Source: Mucilaginibacter robiniae
Lineage (GTDB): Bacteria > Bacteroidota > Bacteroidia > Sphingobacteriales > Sphingobacteriaceae
Direction: 5' to 3'
DNA length: 64,000 bases
Assembly: GCF_012849215.1 (NCBI RefSeq)
Contig: NZ_CP051682.1
Span: 3,782,001-3,846,000, forward strand
In this document: piece after piece, positions 42,601-50,214 of the stretch
How the letters are laid out: each line of letters starts with the position of its first letter
Numbering within the stretch: position 1 is the first letter of the stretch
Made by a program: the position numbers and the translations under genes
Notes under the pieces: generated by a model
What the model was told of the DNA's origin: nothing
Seen by the model: the letters and a program-made list of their open reading frames with translations, nothing else
Databases searched by the model: none

Positions 42601-43105
42601 CAACATTCAGCAATTTATAGATAGCGGTATACTGGAAGCTTTCGTAATGGGAGCAGCCACAAAAGCTGAAGAGCAGGAAGTTTTACACATGAAACAGCAC
42701 TATTCGGTTGTACAGCAAGCATTAACCCAAATAGAACATGATTTGGAAACTATGGCGCAACACATGGCCATACAACCACCTGCTGATTTATGGAGTCGTG
42801 TAGAAGCGGAATTGAAAGAAGTTATTCCAGCCCCTGAACCCGGCCCTATAGCTTACCGGCAAAATCAACATGATTATCAGCAGCGCACGTATAAAAAAGA
42901 GCCTGATTACCTGGAGGTAGAAGCCCAAAGTAGCCATATGCGGGTACATAAGACATGGAAATGGGTATTTGCTGCTGTGTTTATTCTGGGTAAGATATTT
43001 TTAGCTTGTGCCATCTACTTTTATCTGGAAAACCGCCAGGCACAACAAAACGTACAGGAGCTTAAACAAGAAGTTCAACAGTTGAAAATACGTAGCGGGC
43101 GTTAG
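42593..43105 (+). CDS. Anti-sigma factor-like single-span membrane protein
   Basis: 170 residues. The N-terminus IQQFIDSGILEAFVMGAATKAEEQEV (as separate blocks from residue 5) resembles the cytoplasmic domain of Bacteroidota anti-sigma factors; PPADLWSRVEAELK (62-75) follows, then a polar linker. There is one membrane span (about 122-145) and only about 25 residues beyond it, a Gln-rich coiled coil (NVQELKQEVQQLK). Ordinary FecR/RskA-type proteins have a large periplasmic sensor; here it is missing, so any signal must come from a partner protein or the membrane. Translation is coupled to the sigma-like gene. Confidence 0.65.
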   Translation: MDNNIQQFIDSGILEAFVMGAATKAEEQEVLHMKQHYSVVQQALTQIEHDLETMAQHMAIQPPADLWSRVEAELKEVIPAPEPGPIAYRQNQHDYQQRTYKKEPDYLEVEAQSSHMRVHKTWKWVFAAVFILGKIFLACAIYFYLENRQAQQNVQELKQEVQQLKIRSGR

Positions 43106-43303
43106 TCTTAAATCTATAACAATTGCTTTTTGTAAATGCGTTTACACGGCTAGTTACAGGTTTAAAACACAATATCATCATACGCCTTCATTTCCGCTTA
43201 AATGATTGTAGCGGGGTACCGGGTGCAAGACTTTTCCAGTAGCATTCAGAAAATCAGGATTCATATCCTTATCATACATCACACATCTATATAAATTAAA
43301 TCC

Positions 43304-44050
43304 ATGTTGCTTAACGTAGCTTATTTTCATGCTGAAGGGAGTTTGAAAGATTTGCTACCAGCTAATGCTTCCACTCCTTACGTTTACCATTTTACAGGTA
43401 ACCCAGCAATAAAAGATGCTATAGAAGCTATGGGGGTCCCGCATACCGAAGTAGACGTAATTCAGGTAAATAATAAATTTGTTGATTTTAGTTACATCTT
43501 GCAGCATTACGATCATGTGAATGTTTATCCGCATCAAAGCATATTTAGTAACCAACATTCCATTGCTGGTAAGCCACCTGTTTATAACGGTTTTATCGCT
43601 GATGTACATCTGGGTACAATGGTTCGAAGTTTGCGTTTGCTGGGCTTTGATGTATGGTATGACCAGCAATTAAATGAAACTCAACTGGCTGACCTTGCTG
43701 CCGAACACAACCGAATTATCTTGACTCGAAGCTTGCACCTGCTTAAACATGCTAAGGTGCATTGGGGCTATTGGTTACGTTCACAACCAACCGAAGCACA
43801 AGTAATGGAAGTGCTAAACCGTTATGAGATGATTAAGCAACTCATACCTTTCAAGCGCTGTACTGTATGCAACGGCTTGCTTCATCAGGTTAGCAAAAAC
43901 GAGGTGCTAAATTTACTTCCACCTAAAACACAGCTACACTTTAATGCATTCTGGCAATGTGAACAATGCCAACGGGTTTACTGGAAAGGTTCGCATTATG
44001 AACGTATGGCTCAATGGATAGAAAAAATTCAGGCTGAAACCCAATTTTAA
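43304..44050 (+). CDS. Mut7-C RNase-domain protein with ubiquitin-like N-terminus and zinc ribbon
   Basis: 248 residues. Residues 1-82 are a Mut7-C-type ubiquitin-like domain (LLNVAYFHAEGSLKDLLP). Residues 95-180 are the PIN-like Mut7-C domain (FIADVHLGTMVRSLRLLGFDVWYD, written in the family as a leading Asp block), and 183-235 form a zinc ribbon with C186, C189, C219 and C222. The family is predicted to cut RNA, and relatives carry an LLTRD motif; here it reads ILTRS (139-143), so one putative catalytic aspartate is a serine. It stands alone between two gaps without clear promoter elements. Confidence 0.8.
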   Translation: MLLNVAYFHAEGSLKDLLPANASTPYVYHFTGNPAIKDAIEAMGVPHTEVDVIQVNNKFVDFSYILQHYDHVNVYPHQSIFSNQHSIAGKPPVYNGFIADVHLGTMVRSLRLLGFDVWYDQQLNETQLADLAAEHNRIILTRSLHLLKHAKVHWGYWLRSQPTEAQVMEVLNRYEMIKQLIPFKRCTVCNGLLHQVSKNEVLNLLPPKTQLHFNAFWQCEQCQRVYWKGSHYERMAQWIEKIQAETQF

Positions 44051-44205
44051 TAATATCTGTGCTTAGCTGCGTAAGTACGCTATTTAAGTAATTGTTAATA
44101 AAATTGCAGATTATGTTTAAAACAACTGCTTAAAATTTTAGCAAAATACATTTACCTTCGCTTACAGCTCATAAAGCTGTTAAACTCAATCCTGAATACA
44201 CCCGT

Positions 44206-45456
44206 ATGGCAACAGAAGTAAAGTGTCCAAAATGCAGTCATGGCTTCCCGATTGAAGAAGTAATGACCGAAGAGTATAAGAAGCAGTTGCGTTTGGAAGT
44301 GCAGCAGTATAAAAGCAAGAAGGAGGAAGAGTTCAAGAAAAAAGAGGAAGAGTTTGCCGCCAGGCAGCGTCAGCAGTCAGAACAATTTGAACTACGTTTA
44401 GCGGAAGAAAAGCGCCAAATGCAACAGGGCATGGAACAGGCTTTACGCAAATCTATTGAGGCTGATTTGGAAAATAAGATGCGGATGCTGGAAAACTCGG
44501 CCAATGAATCGAAAGAAAAACTGCAGCAGGCCCGTTCAAAGGAGTTGGAGTTTTTGCAAAAAGAGCAAAACTTAAAACATCGCGAGGAAGAACTGGAACT
44601 AATTACTCAGCGTAAGCTTCAGGAACAGCGTAACGAACTTACCGATCAAATTCGCAAGCAGGAAAACGAGAAGTTTGCTATGCGCGATACGGAGTACCAG
44701 TTCAAAGTACGCGAACTGGAAAAACAACTGGACGATCAGAAAAAGCTAGCCGAGGAAATGAAGCGTAAAGCCGAACAGGGTTCGATGCAGTTGCAAGGCG
44801 AGGTACAGGAACTGATTCTAGAAGAGTTGCTGCGTAGTTACTTCCCGTTTGATATGGTGAATGAAGTAGGCAAAGGCATACGCGGAGCCGATTGTATTCA
44901 AACCGTGCGCAACTCGTATGGGCAGGAGTGTGGACGAATTATTTATGAGAGCAAGCGTACTAAAGAATTTGGCGGCGATTGGGTAGAGAAGCTTAAGAAA
45001 GACATGCGCCAGGTAGGTGCTGATATTGCCGTTATTGTAACCCAGTGCTACCCTAAAGATATGGATTGTTTTGGCGAAAAGGATGGTGTTTGGATTTGCT
45101 CATTCGAAGAAGTAAAGCCAGTATCATACATCCTGCGCGATGGTGTAATAAAAACATCGGCCATTATGCGGGCTCAAGAAAACAAGGGCGATAAAATGCA
45201 GCTGCTGTATGATTACCTGATGAGTAATGAGTTTTCAGAACAGTGGAAAGCTTTGCGCGAGGGTTTTACGAGTATGCGTATGTCTATCCATAAGGAGCGT
45301 GAGCAAATGGAAAAATTATGGAAGGTGCGTGAAAAGCAATTGGAAAAAGTATTGCTTAGTGCAGCTCACATTAAAGGCTCTATTGAAGGTATTGCCGGTA
45401 GCGAAAACATTCAGCTCAGCTTAACGGATGATGAAGACGTATTGATGTTAGGATAA
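44206..45456 (+). CDS. DUF2130 family coiled-coil protein
   Basis: 416 residues of the DUF2130 family. A short N-terminal CPKC motif (residues 6-9) precedes a highly charged coiled coil (about 25-195, Glu/Lys/Gln-rich). The conserved DUF2130 domain (about 200-385) contains EELLRSYFPFDMVNEVGKG and GADCIQTVRN with an IYESKRTKEF segment, reminiscent of restriction-endonuclease-like folds (D...ExK pattern). Function unknown; a nucleic-acid role is a guess. A possible -7 variant TACCTTCG lies at 44153-44160. The stop codon is embedded in the terminator arm. Confidence 0.8.
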   Translation: MATEVKCPKCSHGFPIEEVMTEEYKKQLRLEVQQYKSKKEEEFKKKEEEFAARQRQQSEQFELRLAEEKRQMQQGMEQALRKSIEADLENKMRMLENSANESKEKLQQARSKELEFLQKEQNLKHREEELELITQRKLQEQRNELTDQIRKQENEKFAMRDTEYQFKVRELEKQLDDQKKLAEEMKRKAEQGSMQLQGEVQELILEELLRSYFPFDMVNEVGKGIRGADCIQTVRNSYGQECGRIIYESKRTKEFGGDWVEKLKKDMRQVGADIAVIVTQCYPKDMDCFGEKDGVWICSFEEVKPVSYILRDGVIKTSAIMRAQENKGDKMQLLYDYLMSNEFSEQWKALREGFTSMRMSIHKEREQMEKLWKVREKQLEKVLLSAAHIKGSIEGIAGSENIQLSLTDDEDVLMLG

Positions 45457-45508
45457 ATAAAAAGAAAAGCCCTGCTTTCATAAAAGCAGGGCTTTTCTTT
45501 TTATTTAT
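45453..45508. terminator. Perfect 26-bp inverted repeat after DUF2130
   Basis: 45453-45478 and 45483-45508 are exact complements around CATA, with core AAAAGCCCTGCTTT and A/T-rich flanks. The left arm includes the stop codon of the DUF2130 gene (45454-45456). It can terminate transcription from both sides. Confidence 0.9.
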
Positions 45509-45524
45509 GCCTACAGTAGACCTT

Positions 45525-46481
45525 TTAAAATAATAGCGGATGGCCTTGTTCTGGAAATACCAGCTTTAATTGTAGCTTGTTTTCAGCACGCAGTTGCTGT
45601 TTTATTTTGCTGATGTTGGCTTCCGGTGGTTTAACATGGGTAATTACTACACTCACATTCTTTAAGGCAGTAGCACCAGATAGGGTACTTAGTTTCTCCA
45701 TTTCTGTCATCAACCAATCGGGCGTTAAATGGCCAAACAAGCTGGTGCTCGGTTGTTCGTTCGGAAATGAAACTTCAATGAATATGGCTTTGAGCTTTTG
45801 AGCCTTAATAAGCGGCGCAACAGCTTGCCATAACTTGTCCAGGTTGTGGCTTTTCTCAACTTCATCGGCACCTGTATCACCAAGGTAAAGCAAATAATTA
45901 CCGCTGCTATTTACCAGAAATGCAGTGCTTTCCAAGTTAGAATGGCTAAGTGGAAAAGCTTGTACCTGCATTTCAGTGCCGGCAACGTTTACGGTTTCAC
46001 CGCTTGTTATGGGCTGTAAGGTATATTTATTTAGCCGGGGTTTATCCCCATCGGTAGTGAAGTTAGCCCAGCTATCCCAAGTAAAATATTTGGTACTTAA
46101 AGTTTTTAGGCATTCAGTATTACTGTAAATGGTTTTGTTACCATCATCGGGCGAGTTGATAATCAAGCCGCTTACATGATCTAAATGCGCATGGGAAATA
46201 AAATAAGCTTTAATGTTGTTTTTCAATACCTGCTCGGGTGGGCCTGCAAAAACATGGTTGTTTACTGCTATTTGTAAACCATAGTGTAAAGTACCCGCAT
46301 CCAGGCAAATAAAGTTATCAGAACCTGCTGGAGCTACCAAGTAGGCTGATAGGTTACTTTCATCAATACCACCTTTTACACCTAATGGTATGGCCCTGAA
46401 AACCGGCCTTTGTGCATAGCTACATAAACCACTTAATAAACCCAGCGTTAAAAATATCTTTTTGTAATTAGCAATTTGCAT
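45525..46481 (-). CDS. Class II 3',5'-cyclic-nucleotide phosphodiesterase (MBL fold), exported
   Basis: 318 residues with a signal peptide (cleavage after YAQ near 24). It is a metallo-beta-lactamase fold with HAHLDHVSG (metal-binding HxHxDH), LSHSNLEST, LLYLGDTGADE and FGHLTPDW, which together match the class II phosphodiesterases such as yeast PDE1, Dictyostelium extracellular PDE and bacterial CpdP. The reaction is hydrolysis of cAMP or another cyclic nucleotide, here outside the cytoplasm. The physiological substrate is not known. It is divergent from a small membrane protein gene. Confidence 0.85.
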   Translation of the reverse strand: MQIANYKKIFLTLGLLSGLCSYAQRPVFRAIPLGVKGGIDESNLSAYLVAPAGSDNFICLDAGTLHYGLQIAVNNHVFAGPPEQVLKNNIKAYFISHAHLDHVSGLIINSPDDGNKTIYSNTECLKTLSTKYFTWDSWANFTTDGDKPRLNKYTLQPITSGETVNVAGTEMQVQAFPLSHSNLESTAFLVNSSGNYLLYLGDTGADEVEKSHNLDKLWQAVAPLIKAQKLKAIFIEVSFPNEQPSTSLFGHLTPDWLMTEMEKLSTLSGATALKNVSVVITHVKPPEANISKIKQQLRAENKLQLKLVFPEQGHPLLF

Positions 46482-46605
46482 AGAACAATAAGCACAATAG
46501 TTTTACATAGCCATGTATGCTGGCAGCAAAGTTAAGTATCAGGTGTTACTTTGTGCAACTTGCCGGTATATAATAGTGGTCAGGAAAACTTACCTTAGTG
46601 GCCTT

Positions 46606-46908
46606 ATGGAACGAAGCCGCCTCATTGCTAAACTCGCTGTTAGAACGTTTCTGATATTTTTACTCGCTGCTTTAAGCGCCGTAATTATCAATCAGGGTAA
46701 ACTGCAACACGTGGGATATATCAACTTATATCAATGGCGCATGATCTTCCCGGTGCTACTTATAGCCGGCTTTATAACCTTACTGATTTTATGTACGGTG
46801 AAAAAATACCGAGTTGCTGATTTAAACTGGCTGCTGGTAATCAATACCGTTACGTTAATGGCCTATGGCGTAGCCATAAGCCTGCGTATTGCTCAGTTGA
46901 TGCACTAA
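46606..46908 (+). CDS. Small membrane protein, three predicted spans
   Basis: 100 residues from ATG 46606 (MERSRLIAKLAVRTF). A longer frame from 46513 adds 31 residues that overlap the divergent promoter region and lack typical coding character. Three hydrophobic segments (about 12-27, 41-61, 72-92) with basic residues between. I do not recognise the family. The stop codon forms part of the hairpin shared with the convergent permease gene. Confidence 0.6.
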   Translation: MERSRLIAKLAVRTFLIFLLAALSAVIINQGKLQHVGYINLYQWRMIFPVLLIAGFITLLILCTVKKYRVADLNWLLVINTVTLMAYGVAISLRIAQLMH

Positions 46909-46936
46909 AACCGAATTATTCGGTTTTCATTTTTTC
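46907..46936. terminator. Compact terminator built from both stop codons
   Basis: AAAACCGAA (46907-46915) and TTCGGTTTT (46919-46927) flank TTA, which is the stop codon of the minus-strand gene, while the plus-strand stop (46906-46908) lies in the left arm. CATTTTTTCC follows on the plus strand. Confidence 0.75.
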
Positions 46937-48016
46937 CTGCGCTTGTTCTTTGTATTCATAATCGCCACCTAGCAGGTATCCCCAAGGTTTCAATCCTTCC
47001 ACATGGTCAAAAATAATTTTCATGATGGCGATGGTTGGGATAGATAAAAACATACCTGATAAGCCCCAAAGCATCTCACCCAGTACAATGCCCAGGAAAG
47101 TAATTAAAGCGTTCAGGCGCACTTTAGAACCCACTACTAATGGCAACAATAAATTGGCATCTAACAGGTGAATAACAATAACACAAATAGCTACAATTAA
47201 TGCTTTAGCCACAGCTCCAGTAGCAAATGTGATTAAGCTGCTTAATAGCAATGCTGAAAAAATACCAATGTAAGGGATGATGTTGAACAAGCCGGTTATT
47301 ACACCTAACAACAAGCCGTATTTAACCCCTAAAATCAGGAAAGCTATACAAGCTACTGTTGAAACAATAACCATTTCCAATAATAAACCTAAAATGTATT
47401 GTCTTAAAATACGCTGTATGTTTTCAACAATGTCATACACAACACTGGTTTGTCCTTCTTCTTCACCAAAAACTTTCAATACAAATTTGAACAGTAAACG
47501 ACGGTATAACAAAATCAGGAAAGTGAAAATCATGATGAAAGCATAGAAAAGTAACAGCCCTGATACTGCACCAAAAGTGGTACCTAGCACTGCACCGCCT
47601 GATGACATGACTTTGGTGGCAGTATTTTTTACATAAGCGTTCTGCTTTTCTGCGTTAATATGAAAAGAGTGCTGAATCCATACCTGCGCATCATCAGCCG
47701 TTTTGCCGATTTGGTCTTTCAACTGAGGCCAGTCATTAGCCAAATTTGATATTTGGGAGCCTACCAGGTAACCTATACCTCCTACAAAGCTAACCAGCAG
47801 CAGGATGGATAAAAAGCCGGCCATACTGCGCGGTAGTTTAAGTTTACGCTCAAAAAAGTTGCTTACTGGTAATAGTAAAATGGCAAACAAAAAGCCGAAC
47901 ATTAGTGGGTCAAGTACTTCTTTACCCAAAATAATCAGAAAGCCTAATGTAATAAGTCCAATGAGTACTAATGCAAGCTTGGCATAAAAAGGTATAGTAG
48001 ATGTTTTGATAATCAT
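46916..48016 (-). CDS. AI-2E family (PerM/TqsA-type) transporter
   Basis: 366 residues with about eight membrane spans: two or three at 10-90, a long soluble stretch (95-150) and the remainder after 155. The core block LGVITGLFNIIPYIGIFSALL near 236-256 and the C-terminal GLSGMFLSIPTIAIMKII are the family signature. Members export autoinducer-2 (TqsA) or run as Na+/H+ antiporters; this protein's substrate is unknown. The C-terminal tail is highly charged. It ends at a hairpin containing its own stop codon. Confidence 0.9.
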   Translation of the reverse strand: MIIKTSTIPFYAKLALVLIGLITLGFLIILGKEVLDPLMFGFLFAILLLPVSNFFERKLKLPRSMAGFLSILLLVSFVGGIGYLVGSQISNLANDWPQLKDQIGKTADDAQVWIQHSFHINAEKQNAYVKNTATKVMSSGGAVLGTTFGAVSGLLLFYAFIMIFTFLILLYRRLLFKFVLKVFGEEEGQTSVVYDIVENIQRILRQYILGLLLEMVIVSTVACIAFLILGVKYGLLLGVITGLFNIIPYIGIFSALLLSSLITFATGAVAKALIVAICVIVIHLLDANLLLPLVVGSKVRLNALITFLGIVLGEMLWGLSGMFLSIPTIAIMKIIFDHVEGLKPWGYLLGGDYEYKEQAQEKMKTE

Positions 48017-48111
48017 AGGTATGCAGCTATGGTGTATAATAAGTTTCAGGTGGTAACATTGTACCTGAATTTATGTTTGCTGCAAATTTCTACACAAGTA
48101 ACGTAGCTGTC

Positions 48112-48990
48112 TTATTTGCTGTTGGTTATGCGTTCGAGTACTTGTACAATGCTTTGCTCCATTACTACTAAGGGTTGTTTGCTGAATTGTTGAGTTACAC
48201 GATTGGCCAGTATTACGTTAAAAGAGATAGCCTGATGGCCCAAGTTGGTCGCCAAACCATATATGCCGGCAGTTTCCATTTCTAAGTTAGTGATACGCTG
48301 GTTACCTGCACTAAAGCTTTGTAAAACTGACAGGAGCTGAGGCGTTGCTGTTTGAGCCCGCACCTGCCGGCCTTGTGGTGTATAAAAGCCAGGTGCTGTA
48401 ATCGTAATGCCTCGAGGTAAATCAGTTGCTAAAGTGTCCAGTAGTGCTTGCCCGGCTGAGGCATAGTAGGGGCAAAGTTGATAGCTGGCAGGAATAGCCT
48501 CTTTAAAAGCCTGCAGTAAAGCGGCATCATGGGCCGAAAGACTATGCTGATAGTAATGCATTAAAGGATCCAATCCAAATGCTGCGGATGATACCAGCAG
48601 GGTATCTAATTCAACATCGGCCTGTACAGCACCCGATGTGCCAATGCGGATGATGTCTAAACTTTTCAGCTGACTGTTTACTGTACGTGTATCCAGGTTG
48701 ATATTTACCAAAGCATCTAACTCGTTTAATACAATATCAATATTGTCGGTGCCGATGCCGGTAGATATTACAGTGATGCGCTTTTGCCCGATACGTCCGG
48801 TATGAGTTACAAACTCGCGTTTACCTTTTTTTATCTCAATGTGGTCAAAGTGCTTGCTTACTTCAGCTACCCGATCTTGGTCACCTACGGTAATAATGGT
48901 ATCTGCTACCTCATGCGGAAACAGGTTGATATGATAGGCGCTGCCATCAGCATTTAAAATCAGGTCGGTTTCTGAAATGTAATTCATCAT
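48112..48990 (-). CDS. Nucleoside phosphorylase, uridine phosphorylase-like
   Basis: 292 residues of the PNP/UDP family. Phosphate-binding GDQDRVAEVSKHFD (about 37-50), IGTDNIDIVLNEL (near 78-90), RIGTSGAVQ (about 112-120) and the nucleoside-binding NLEMETAGIYG (about 240-250) are visible. The enzyme splits a nucleoside with phosphate to base plus ribose-1-phosphate, a salvage reaction. The ETAGIYG variant and overall length suggest a uridine-phosphorylase-like enzyme, with specificity unproven. A hairpin TTCAGGT...ACCTGAA (48045-48069) follows the gene, without a T tract. Confidence 0.88.
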   Translation of the reverse strand: MMNYISETDLILNADGSAYHINLFPHEVADTIITVGDQDRVAEVSKHFDHIEIKKGKREFVTHTGRIGQKRITVISTGIGTDNIDIVLNELDALVNINLDTRTVNSQLKSLDIIRIGTSGAVQADVELDTLLVSSAAFGLDPLMHYYQHSLSAHDAALLQAFKEAIPASYQLCPYYASAGQALLDTLATDLPRGITITAPGFYTPQGRQVRAQTATPQLLSVLQSFSAGNQRITNLEMETAGIYGLATNLGHQAISFNVILANRVTQQFSKQPLVVMEQSIVQVLERITNSK

Positions 48991-49034
48991 CGCAAAGGTA
49001 AAACAATTGTATTAGGTGAAATTTAGCTTTTTAC

Positions 49035-49072
49035 TATCTTTGTGCTGCCTTATAAGGCACAAACACCTACTC
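49035..49072 (+). promoter_or_regulatory. -7 element and adjacent palindrome upstream of the acetyltransferase gene
   Basis: TATCTTTG (49035-49042) matches the -7 consensus. It runs into TTTGTG-CTG-CCTTATAAGG-CACAAA, a palindrome interrupted by three bases, placed about where transcription would start. Either an operator or a stable 5' end of the messenger; the coding start is at 49205. Confidence 0.45.
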
Positions 49073-49204
49073 CAATGGTAATATAATTTGGCCTGTCGGC
49101 TCCGTTAAGCTTTATTATCTTTCAGTAAACGGTCAGAAAAGATTACAGGTCAGTACAACTACGGCTTTCTGTTTTAACTAATCTTTTTACTTATTTATTT
49201 CTTT

Positions 49205-49864
49205 ATGACCACCTACGGACCGCATCCTGGTACTTTATACCCTTTACCCAACTATAACAAATTAGTTTTCCTAAAAAATATAATTACCCGACCTCATATT
49301 GAAGTGGGAGATTATACCTACTATGATGATTTAGATGATCCTTATAATTTTGAACGTAATGTATTGTACCACTTCGATTTTATTGGCGATAAGCTCATCA
49401 TTGGTAAGTTTTGCGCCATAGCATCAGGCGTAAAGTTTATCATGAATGGCGCCAATCATGAATTAGCCCCAATATCTACTTACCCGTTTGCCATATTTGG
49501 TAAGGGTTGGGAAAAGATTACAGAAGGTGTTGACTTAACAGAAAAGTACCCTAACAAAGGCAATACCGTAGTTGGTAATGATGTTTGGATAGGGCATAGC
49601 GCTACCCTGATGCCAGGTATAAAAATTGGCAACGGTGCTATTATTGCTGCGCAAAGCGTAGTAACTAACAATGTACCTGATTATGCTATAGTAGGCGGTA
49701 ACCCAGCACGCGTTATTCGAAAACGTTTTGACGATTACACCATTGAACGGCTGCTACGTATAGCATGGTGGAACTGGAATGTAGCTCAAATTACCGAACA
49801 TTTGATGCTGATAAACGCTACTGATGTAGAAAAGTTAGAGGCGGTTGCTGTGGATTCACAGTAA
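49205..49864 (+). CDS. Vat/CatB-type xenobiotic O-acetyltransferase
   Basis: 219 residues with a left-handed beta-helix fold. The catalytic histidine lies in IMNGANHELAPISTYPF (78-94), and the hexapeptide repeats run from GKFCAIASGVKFIM to VGNDVWIGHSATLMPGIKIGNGAIIAAQSVVTNN (in separate turns, about 66-160), with the AIVGGNPARVIRKRF end block. It is related to streptogramin and chloramphenicol acetyltransferases, but chromosomal relatives are frequent and the natural substrate is often unknown; resistance should not be assumed. The long 5' leader contains a palindrome. Confidence 0.85.
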   Translation: MTTYGPHPGTLYPLPNYNKLVFLKNIITRPHIEVGDYTYYDDLDDPYNFERNVLYHFDFIGDKLIIGKFCAIASGVKFIMNGANHELAPISTYPFAIFGKGWEKITEGVDLTEKYPNKGNTVVGNDVWIGHSATLMPGIKIGNGAIIAAQSVVTNNVPDYAIVGGNPARVIRKRFDDYTIERLLRIAWWNWNVAQITEHLMLINATDVEKLEAVAVDSQ

Positions 49865-49925
49865 ACCATTTACCCAATGGCTTGTAGTTATTAATAGATA
49901 TACATCTGCTTAAAACATTAAAACT

Positions 49926-50108
49926 ATGGCAAAGTATTCAGAAAAAGCACAGGAAAAAGTGCATGAGGAACTGCACGAAATGAAAGAAGGCAAACTGAAG
50001 ATAGGCAAAAGTGGTAAGAAGGTAACCAATCCGAAACAAGCTATAGCTATTGGCCTGTCTGAAGCCAGGAAGGAAGGCGCTAAAGTGCCTAAAAAGTCTT
50101 CTAAATAG
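49926..50108 (+). CDS. DUF6496 family small basic protein
   Basis: 60 residues, strongly basic. The core is MKEGKLKIGKSGKKVTNPKQ followed by AIAIGLSEARKEGAKVPKK, which matches DUF6496, a family of short proteins of unknown function often found near stress or DNA-related genes. Charge and size suggest nucleic-acid binding, but this is a guess. It follows the acetyltransferase gene by 61 bases and precedes a perfect terminator. Confidence 0.75.
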   Translation: MAKYSEKAQEKVHEELHEMKEGKLKIGKSGKKVTNPKQAIAIGLSEARKEGAKVPKKSSK

Positions 50109-50120
50109 TTAACGGTTAAA

Positions 50121-50164
50121 TATTAACAAAGAAGCCCTGCATTGCAGGGCTTCTTTGTTAATAG
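50121..50164. terminator. Terminator between DUF6496 and M16 genes
   Basis: Arms of about 20 bases, TATTAACAAAGAAGCCCTGC (50121-50140) with its complement from 50144, leave a three-base loop. A/T-rich flanks provide a T tract for both convergent genes. Confidence 0.88.
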
Positions 50165-50214
50165 GGGCTATATTATAGCCTTGTATTAAATAAAGTTTTG
50201 AGGCACATAAGGAC

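Noticed and set aside
48045..48069. Terminator after the nucleoside phosphorylase gene
   Set aside because: TTCAGGT and ACCTGAA pair, but no T tract follows on the minus strand, so it is mentioned only with the gene.
49205..49864. Antibiotic resistance gene
   Set aside because: The fold matches Vat/CatB enzymes, but the gene shows no sign of transfer and many chromosomal relatives have other substrates.
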